From Helianthus annuus (Eukaryota; Streptophyta; Magnoliopsida; Asterales; Asteraceae), in assembly GCF_002127325.2 (NCBI RefSeq), contig NC_035444.2, positions 81,085,870-81,149,869 of the forward strand: a DNA stretch of 64,000 bases, read 5' to 3'. Position numbers and translations under genes: made by a program. Within the stretch, counting starts at the first letter, position 1. Each line of letters opens with the position of its first letter. A model generated the notes under the pieces. That model was not told the DNA's origin, ran no database searches, and saw nothing but the letters and a program-made list of their open reading frames with translations. Below, piece after piece: positions 56,512 through 64,000 of this stretch.

Positions 56512-59500
56512 ATCTGTCACACCCCGACCGATGGCGGAATCATCGGGGCGCGGCACTGAGCGAAACAGATTGTTCAGAAGTTTCCACAACAACTATCATA
56601 CAATTCAGTTATATAACACGTCCCATACCGTGTCCCAAACAATAACAAGTTATCATAGAAATCAACTAAACAATATGGGAACTGTTCCGACAACTCAAAT
56701 TCTTAATTATTACAGACCGAATTTAAATATTGTTTTAAGACTTCTAGACGGCTATCCGTAAATCTTACTGACTACAGGTGCCAGTACAAGATCTACAGAT
56801 AATTATGGCCCTGGAGCAGGTACGTGGACACTGTCCTAAAGTCACAGGCTCCTAGAAGCTTATTATTGCCTCGCTTCCCTAGCAAGCTAGTAGCTTAAAC
56901 ACCTGTCACATACGTTAAAATAAAAGTCAATACATATAATGTAAAGGTGAGTACACAAGTTTGATATAGCATATAGAGTCCGAATAGTTTACGCATAACC
57001 AAGCACGTACACAAGGGAAAACGATGCATGTAAATTATCGACATGGGACCATCGATACCAACGACTGCGGGTTGACTGTCCGAGACAGTTCGCAATACAT
57101 GATTACCACCGTAATCCATGCAAGAAATTGTCCTTAGCAACCCCCGTGTGAACGGGTGCTGAGTCCAAACTATAGTACTACGTTGCTAAAGCAGGTAGAT
57201 AGCACTCCACGTGTAAACATAATAAACATCAATCATTTAGACAAGTAATACATGCAAATAGGTTAGCGTTCAAATAGTTTGTGTTGTTTGTGAATTTGAT
57301 AGATTACGTATGTAACACCCAAAAGTGCTGAAAGCAAAAAGGGATCGAGTATACTCACAGTGGTTGATCGTGGATTGAAGGGAGCACTGAGAATAGGTTA
57401 GCCTGAATAGTTCGATAACACAGCGATGAGTAACGCGGAAAAGTGAACAGTGGAAACTGGATCGGATAGACCAATCGATCGGACAGCTGTTCGATCGAGT
57501 GGGCTGTTCGATTGGTTTGAAAGTCCGTTCGAACATCCATTCGATCGGCCGGCTGGCTCGATCGGCTGGTTCCTTCAAGTGGATTGTTTCTTCCTTTGAT
57601 GTGAAGGATGTGTTTGTGTATGATGGTTGTACTACCTTTCAAGTTGGCCGATCGAACAGCTGTTCGATCGGTTAGCCCAACCGATCGGCTAGCACTTCAT
57701 TGTTTCAAATATGTCACTCGATCGGCTGGCATGTTCGATCGGGTGACATTCCAATGTTTCGAAAAGTCTAAGTGTTTTGAAGTATAGTATCTCATGATTC
57801 GAGTAGTAATGATTACAATCGAGTGGCGTAGTCGATCGAACAGTACCTCGTCAATACTACACTTCATGAGTTTGTGGGACTAAGTGCTAGTCGATCGGTT
57901 AGCCTAGTCGATCGGCTGGCATAGTCGTTCGGTTGGGCTGTTCGATCGAACAGCCTAGCCGTTCGGCCAGCTTCTCGATTCGGTTAACCTATCACTTAAC
58001 ACTTGATTATTCCCGTTGTTTGTTGATGTTTTAGAGATATTTTGACTACGAGTTGAACCACGAAACTGAAGTCCCCACTTAGCCTACTGTCTCGAGCAGG
58101 AATCACCCAAACTCGGTCAGAGACGGTTTGGAACCCAAGTTTAACGTTTAACCCGGAATCGGTATATCTCTCGGTAGAACCCGAATCTTGAACCATGTGT
58201 TTGTTTAGATTGATTTGTAAATCGGTTCAAGTCTCGTTTTCACCTTTTTGAGTGTAAAAGAGTTGAAAGATAGATGAAAACCCATCTTCCAATCCTTTTC
58301 CACCGTGAAATGTTAAGATCTTTGAAAGATTTTAGGTTATTTATGTGGAAATCGGTTAGATCTAAGCTATTCATGGTGGAATGATGTCAAAACTTAGTGT
58401 TCTTGAAGAACACTTGATGACATCACTCAAGAACACCTAGATCTTGGTGATTTCATGGATGAAATCCAAGTTTTGAAAGATAGAAAGATGTAGAATCGAT
58501 TAATGAACAAAAACGTACAAGGATTAGAGCGAAATACTTACCGGTTTGAGAGAAATCTGAGATTTAGTGAGAAGAAGAGGCTGTTCGGTCAGAGCTTTTC
58601 CAAAAGTGGAAAGTTTGACAAGGACAGCCCTATTTATAGGCTTCCAAAAGAGGAAAGGGTTCAGCTGATCGAACAGCATCCCTGATCGAGCAGCTGTCCG
58701 ATCGAACAGCCTGTTCGATCGGCTAGCCTGTTCGATCAGGTTGCCCTGTTCGATCGGCTTGCCTGGTTTTGAGCGTTTTGCGACGATTTTTGATATTTCG
58801 ACTTCGATGAATGATGATTTGAGAATGATCAAATTACTTTTAGTCTCAACTACTATATCTAACATACAAGCATCCTTACAACCATTTCGGGTTCGATTTC
58901 CATTGAGTTTGATTCACCTTTGAGTCTTGATTGATTTGATTTATTCACCACACATTTTAACATAAAAATAAACATGCACAAGTAACACATAAGGCACACA
59001 CACACGTATAAAAAGTACTAAAATCCCCACACTTGAGTTTGATGATTGATTTGGTTAGCTTGATTATTGATTGACTAGCTTTATTGCATTGTTACTTCCT
59101 ATCATTCACAGTCGGTCGTTGATTCACAGTTCGATCATCGGTCGATTAGTTTGATTATACAACACTTACTCCAAATAATACGAAAATCAAAATGAAACTA
59201 AAATGAAATTACTCTTTATTTCCAATAACAGTCAACACTTGACTTTGACTTTGACTTTTGGAAAACACGGGGTGTTACACAACAAAACCCTAATTCCGTA
59301 AAACAAACTGAATCTAAAAGAAAAAAAAAAGCAACGTATTACGCATCAGTTCAATAAACAAAACCTCATCACTAACGCACGATACAGGAATCAAAGAGAT
59401 ACGAACCAGCAGAACTAAAGCAGGAACTAAAGCAAATTAGGGAACTGATAACAAATGAACTGAATCTAACCTTGCCACATACATGTTCCCTACAACTCCT

Positions 59501-59548
59501 ACACACACCAACATCAATACCTAAATAAGTAATCACTCAAATTGCCGC

Positions 59549-59576
59549 AAAAAAAAAAAAAAAAAAAAAAAAAAAA
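59549..59576. repeat. A run of about 28 bases
   Basis: Lies in the right half of the Mutator-like element. Confidence 0.8.
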
Positions 59577-60436
59577 CAATCAAAACGATATTCATCAAAT
59601 CAGATCCACAAAACCCTAGCACAACCAAAAACTCGTATACGATGCAGGGATCAAAGAGATGGAGACCAGCAGAATGAAAGAATTAGAAAAACTGAATACA
59701 AATAACTAAATCTAACCAGGCTGTACCTACTGCTGTTCGTGATAGGAGCCGGCGTTGGAGTGCGAAACCAGCGACGGTGGTCAAAGGCGGACCGGAAGTG
59801 TACGATGCAGAGGGTGGTCAAAGGCTGGAGTGTGCGAAACCAGCGACGGTGGTCGGACCGGGTATGCAGATCGCTGATGTCGGCGGACCGGAGGTTCTCC
59901 TCTGCTTGTCGGCGATTTTGATCTTGATTTGTGAGAGAGAAAGATATGTGTGGGATTTGAAACCTAAATGTGAATATAAACGTGATTTATGCTATCAAAT
60001 TAATATGGAAATTACACAAATGCCCTTGTTCCCTTAATTAATTAGTAACAAATAACCAAATAATTACCATCATGCCATTAACTTAAAATATCAAGATCAA
60101 AAAAATCAAGGGCCAAGATGAGTTCACGCAGTTCACGCTGGAGAAATTGTTCACGTTTGAACCTAATCCATGGTTCCTATATATATATATATATAATTTT
60201 TTATTATTTAATATATAAATTACATCTATTCTACCCGTGCAATAAATGAGGTTTTTAAAGATATATTGTTTTATTGTTTAGTATATAAAATTTATTTATT
60301 CAACTTGTGTAATACACGTGATTATAACCTAGTTATTATTTATATTAAATATAAATTTGAAAATCTATCAACATCTAATTTGTTTTTTTCTTTGGGGTCG
60401 GTTTCCATTATGCCGAATATATGTGGCAAAACAATT

Positions 60437-60630
60437 TTATCCGATATTATTTTTGTATATAAGATTTATATTAATGCAATTAATATTTAATAATTTAAGT
60501 TAAATAATTATTATCTATAATTAAGGATGGTAATCTTATCTGATATTATTTTTGTATATAAGATTTATATTAATGCAATTAATATTTAATAATTTAAATT
60601 AATTAATTATTATCTATAATTAAGGATGGT
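60437..60630. repeat. Two tandem copies of a ~103-bp unit inside the Helitron
   Basis: GATATTATTTTTGTATATAAG...CTATAATTAAGGATGGT occurs twice in a row with only a few differences, close to the Helitron 5' end. Confidence 0.9.
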
Positions 60631-60683
60631 CTAGAATAATGACAAGTGTCCCTAAAGTGGTTTCTTTTATTATATAGTATAGA

Positions 60684-61088
60684 TTATGTGAGTTAATATC
60701 TTTTTCTAGCTTCTTTCATTTCACTTTTTTTAATTAATAGTAACTTATGTGACTTACACCACTCACCACCACTCTTTCTTAGTGTCATGTGTGATGCCTT
60801 CATCAAAACATTTACATGTGTTGGATTTTTGAAGAATTCAATACGGTACCCATTTTACATTTTTATTTTTTATTGTTGTGTAGTTTTTTTTAGTGTGTCA
60901 ATTTTTGTATGGAGTTTTAGGGGTTTGATTTTGATTCATTTGAATTCGGATAACAATGAGTTAAGTGCTAATTGTGACACTGGTGGTTACTTGTGAGACA
61001 TAAGATTTATAGTTTTAATATGATTGAGATTAATGACTTGTGCTAGCATGGTGTTGATTATGGGTGGTCATTTATCATATAAATGTTC
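60684..61088. other. AT-rich spacer
   Basis: No gene recognised. Short open frames here have no recognisable domain. Confidence 0.4.
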
Positions 61089-61223
61089 GTATGCACTTAA
61101 TGTAATCACCGAGAAGGAAGATAACGAGTTGCAAACACGAATTATAATAAGAATTTCGTATACACTTAATGTAATCACCGAGAAGGAAGATAACGAGTTG
61201 CAAACATGAATTATAATAAGACT
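61089..61223. repeat. Two tandem copies of a 68-bp unit
   Basis: CACTTAATGTAATCACCGAGAAGGAAGATAACGAGTTGCAAACA-type unit starts at 61089 and 61157, nearly identical. Confidence 0.9.
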
Positions 61224-61782
61224 TGAGGAATAAACATCATAATGATGAAGATTGGATTTAGAGTTATCAAAGCTTAAATGGGTATCACATTTGTTAAATG
61301 ATTGAAGATTAAGAACAAAGTTCATATGCATCAATTGAATGAAGATCAATGCTCATACATGTAAAGATGATGATTTGGAAGCTTATAAAGATCGAACCAC
61401 AGTAACAAAGATCAAAACCAATCCGTCAACTAAATCACTTGGAATTACAGAAAGATATTTTAAATGGTTTTCAATCTTAGTAAGTTTAAAAAATATAATG
61501 ATGATTTTTTTTTTTTGTTAACAATCTCTTTTTGTAAACACGATTTTCATGAAGGAGAGCAAGTTTTTGCATAAACGACAACCCTTAATTACAATATCTA
61601 ATATCAAAGTCAACGATGTAAAGGTGGTGAAGCCCAACCAAGACTTCAAGTGCTTGTATTGTTTATTTTAATGTCGCTAACAAACAACCATCTCACCATC
61701 ACATTACATATTTTTTATCTATAAAGAAATTTCAATTTGGAAAGAGATATATTATTATTCAATCTATAAATAAGTAACTTTT
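61224..61782. other. AT-rich spacer
   Basis: No features recognised. Confidence 0.4.
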
Positions 61783-62204
61783 TCATGCATAAACACTTGC
61801 AACTTATGCTTTGGGGATTTTTCAATAAAAAAAACTTGATTTTTTAGTTTTAACCCAAACGTTTTTAACTTTTTCAATTTAACTTCACAACTTTTGTCAA
61901 TCATACTTTTTGTCTTTGGTTTAATGTTTTTACGTTCCGTTACGTATAGTTCTAAATTTTTCGAGTTAATACGACGCAACGTACGAGTGTGGTTCAACTT
62001 TTTTATGTTTCGTTTCAAATTTTGCAAGTTAACATGGCGCAACGTACATGTGTGGTTCAACATTTTTACCTTTATTTTTTCATGTTTGACAGGTTCGTCA
62101 AAACACGCAGATCCTAGGTCGAGTCAGTGTTTGTGGTCGATCACGGTTGTGTGACATTAGTACTATCTGACACCTTTTTACGCCCCGCCGCAACGCGGGG
62201 TGTG
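61783..62204 (+). mobile_element. Helitron 3' block A, hairpin without CTAG
   Basis: Shares the ordered phrases TTTAATGTTTTTACG, GAGTTAATACGACGCAACGT and GATCCTAGGTCGAGTC with the Helitrons at 17189 and 62205-62680. It reaches a 3' hairpin (GCCCCGCCGCAACGCGGGGTG) at about 62180-62202. The CTAG tail is missing and another Helitron block follows at once. Confidence 0.65.
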
Positions 62205-62680
62205 CTTTGGGGGTTTTAAAAAAAATGGTTATGCATATGGTTGTCGTAACCTTGGCTTTAGGGGTTTTCCAAAAAAAATGATTTTTTTTTACTTTTCACC
62301 CAAAAGTATATCATAAATTACTTTTAATCCAAAACTATTTGTTTTTTTTACTTTTAACCCAAAACTTTTTATCTTTTGCAATCTATTCTCACAACTTTTT
62401 TTACTTTCAACTTTGATCCTTTATAGTTTTCATTTTCCGCTTTATGCTTGGTTATAAATTTTGTGACTTAACACATCGCAACGTGCGTCTTTGGTTTAAC
62501 GTTTTTATGTTTCGTTCTAAATTTTGCGAGTTAACACGACGCAACGTGCGTGTATGGGTGAACGTTTTTACATCGTCTATTTTTTTCCCGTTTGACAGGT
62601 TTAACATAACGTGTGGGTCCTAGGTCGACTTAATTATAACTAAAGAATCCCAGCCGCAATGCGGCGGGTCTCAATTCTAG
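62205..62680 (+). mobile_element. Helitron 3' block B with complete terminus
   Basis: Ends with a hairpin (CCCAGCCGCAATGCGGCGGG), then TCTCAATTCTAG followed by T. This is a complete Helitron 3' end. The interior resembles block A and the copy at 17189-17690. Confidence 0.75.
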
Positions 62681-63347
62681 TTATTATAAAGATGTGAAAG
62701 TATGAATGTGGAGGGACTAGATATGACAAATATCAAAATTTTGAAGTTCCGTGTATACGGACCGCAAGGCCTTTATCCTTATGGTCCTTAAGGAAATGAG
62801 ATTTTGTGTGTGCTGAGTAGGCTTACGGACCGTAAGCTTAAAAGCTCATACGGTCCGTAAGGACCGTATCTGGGCAGAATTTTGTTTGGAGGCCAAGAAA
62901 CTCTGCCATGTTGCCACTTCTTGCGATTTTGCCACCCATTTGCAGTTCATGACACGTCCATGGACACTTGGGATGATCTTACATCATCTCTAAACACCTG
63001 GAATGATCCAATGAATCATCTCCAACTATAAATACCCATGCATTTGCAACTTAGAACTTACTCATTTCTCACATTTCCTTCTATCATTCTATTCGGGAGT
63101 TCCTGATCACAAAGGAAGCTCCCTTTGAGTTCTAAACGTTTTCTTGGACCACTTGTAAGTGTTCCGTTTTTTTCTTTTCATTTTATAGGCTTTTATTAGC
63201 CGAAAGTGAAGCAAATTGATTTCTGCTTTGACTTTCGGTTTAGACCATTATGGTATAGCCATTGTTCGAATCGAACATGGCTACGTGACCGTAATAAGGT
63301 AGGTGTTAATCTCTCAAAAAGGCACCTCCTGAAAATCACGTTAAGTT
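62681..63347 (+). mobile_element. LTR-like fragment with ACGGACCGTAAG palindromes
   Basis: Contains CTTACGGACCGTAAG and ATACGGTCCGTAAGGACCGTAT around 62820-62870, a TATA box (CTATAAATACCC at about 63026-63036) and a donor-like TTGTAAGTG at about 63150. This is the layout of a Ty3/gypsy LTR promoter region. Neither LTR end nor target duplication could be found. Confidence 0.4.
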
Positions 63348-63349
63348 GT

Positions 63350-64000
63350 TTTCATGCATAAACACTTGCAACTTATGCTTTGGGGATTTTTCAATAAAAA
63401 AAACTTGATTTTTTAGTTTTAACCCAAAGGTTTTTAACTTTTTCAATTTAACTTCACAACTTTTGTCAATTATACTTTTTGTCTTTGGTTTAATGTTTTT
63501 ACGTTCCGTTACGTATAGTTCTAAATTTTTCGAGTTAATACGACGCAACGTACGAGTGTGGTTCAACTTTTTTATGTTTCGTTTCAAATTTTGCAAGTTA
63601 ACATGGCGCAACGTACATGTGTGGTTCAACATTTTTACCTTTATTTTTTCATGCTTGACAGGTTCGTCAAAACACGCAGATCCTAGGTCGAGTCAGTGTT
63701 TGTGGTCGATCACGGTTGTGTGACATCAGTACTATCTGACACCTTTTTACGCCCCGCCGCAACGCGGGGTGTGCTTTGGGGGTTTTAAAAAAAATGGTTA
63801 TGCATATGGTTGTCGTAACCTTGGCTTTAGGGGTTTTCCAAAAAAAATTGATTTTTTTTTACTTTTCACCCAAAAGTATATCATAAATTACTTTTAATCC
63901 AAAACTATTTGTTTTTTTTACTTTTAACCCAAAACTTTTTATCTTTTGCAATCTATTCTCACAACTTTTTTTACTTTCAACTTTGATCCTTTATAGTTTT
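63350..64000 (+). mobile_element. Second copy of the Helitron block A/B, runs off the window
   Basis: Starts TTTCATGCATAAACACTTGC and follows 61780-62440 for about 650 bases with only a handful of differences, for example AACCCAAACG versus AACCCAAAGG and ATGTTTGAC versus ATGCTTGAC. It includes the same tail-less hairpin at about 63751-63773. Confidence 0.85.

Larger units (their letters stand above)
38932..59279 (-). mobile_element. Tekay-type chromovirus (Ty3/gypsy), third shell of the nest
   Basis: Flanked by CAACA (38927-38931 and 59280-59284). The 3' LTR is split by the inner element: 38932-38946 plus 47950-50699, 15 + 2750 = 2765 bases. The 5' LTR is 56515-59279, also 2765 bases. The LTRs start and end TGT...ACA. 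I noticed one difference between them (AACAGCAATC near 48652 versus AACATCAATC near 57232), so the insertion is young. The internal region is 5815 bases, with a primer-binding site, one long gag-pol frame and a polypurine tract. Confidence 0.95.
37820..60169. mobile_element. Mutator-like element, second shell of the nest, 10-bp TSD
   Basis: Flanked by ATGGTTCCTA (37810-37819 and 60170-60179). The ends GGGTAGGGTTCCAGCGTGAAC and GGATTAGGTTCAAACGTGAAC (right end complemented) match in 16 of 21 positions. Farther in, both sides share GTGAACTGCGTGAACT and a TTGATTT phrase. Its own DNA is about 2.0 kb (37820-38931 plus 59285-60169) and non-coding. The right half has two copies of GTGCGAAACCAGCGACGGTG (about 59760 and 59835). 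The MITEs at 24584 and 28852 share its ends and appear to be its short derivatives. Confidence 0.8.
37135..60683 (-). mobile_element. Helitron, minus strand, outermost shell of the four-level nest
   Basis: The 5' end at 60683 reads, on the minus strand, A then TCTATACTATATAATAAAAG and GGGACACTTGTCATTATTC, the standard plant Helitron start. The 3' end at 37135-37138 reads CCGTGTAATACACCGGGATC TAAC CTAG then T. Insertion between A and T leaves no duplication, as expected. The element's own sequence is 37135-37809 plus 60180-60683 (about 1.2 kb). Everything between came in later. It is non-autonomous, with no Rep/helicase. Confidence 0.85.

Noticed and set aside
47951..58923. Identical short open frames at 47951/56531, 48690/57270, 49944/58524 and others
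   Set aside because: Same reason: they are the two LTR copies of the outer element, and the frames are rich in repeated GATCG words.
60787..60996. 69-codon frame with hydrophobic residues
   Set aside because: Composition reflects T-rich DNA. No gene context.

Overview
The window is nuclear DNA of a higher plant. The genes have many small introns with GT-AG (and some GC-AG) borders, the spacers are AT-rich, and plant-type Ty3/gypsy, LINE, SINE, Helitron, Mutator and Harbinger elements are present throughout. The style of the Tekay chromovirus LTRs and of the SINEs makes me think of Asteraceae, but that is an impression and not a demonstration. Only three host genes look intact. All three lie on the minus strand between about 19 and 37 kb: a plasmodesmata-located/DUF26 membrane protein (18972-20393), a UEV1-type ubiquitin E2 variant (21494-25277), and VAC14, the scaffold of the PI(3,5)P2 kinase/phosphatase complex (27980-36613). 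I rebuilt their exon structures base by base, and every exon phase closes. A decayed calmodulin-like gene fragment lies between UEV1 and VAC14.

Layout. 1-4212: the gag-pol and presumed 5' LTR of a Tat-lineage Ty3/gypsy element on the minus strand, broken by one stop codon and one frameshift. 4213-5940: a LINE scrap, a Harbinger MITE, a TA microsatellite and a foldback. 5963-9876: a 3.9-kb terminal-inverted-repeat element whose core is an extraordinary degenerate ACGTAAAA array that passes into a GGCGCGTTAAAA array. 9.9-18.9 kb: SINEs with target-site duplications (TSDs), a solo LTR with a perfect TSD, a 5'-truncated LINE, another Harbinger MITE and a Helitron end. 19-37 kb: the three genes. 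Their introns are loaded with Mutator-type MITEs (10-bp TSDs), hairpins and Helitron ends.

37135-60683 is a four-level nest that can be resolved to the base from target-site duplications. A Helitron (5' TC and 3' CTAG ends, inserted between A and T) holds a Mutator-like element (10-bp TSD ATGGTTCCTA). That element holds a Tekay chromovirus (2765-bp LTRs, TSD CAACA). Fifteen bases into one LTR of the chromovirus sits a second Tekay element (two 2424-bp LTRs, TSD CGACC). The innermost and youngest element lacks the protease region and the reverse-transcriptase active-site segment, so it was probably mobilised in trans.

60.7-64 kb: tandem duplications, two adjoining Helitron 3' ends, an LTR-like fragment, and a second copy of the Helitron block that runs off the window. 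I found no prokaryotic features, no CRISPR array, no rRNA and no independent tRNA gene. The most unusual things are the ACGTAAAA/GGCGCG array element, the Helitron with iterated terminal-hairpin motifs, and the trans-mobilised deletion derivative at the heart of the nest.
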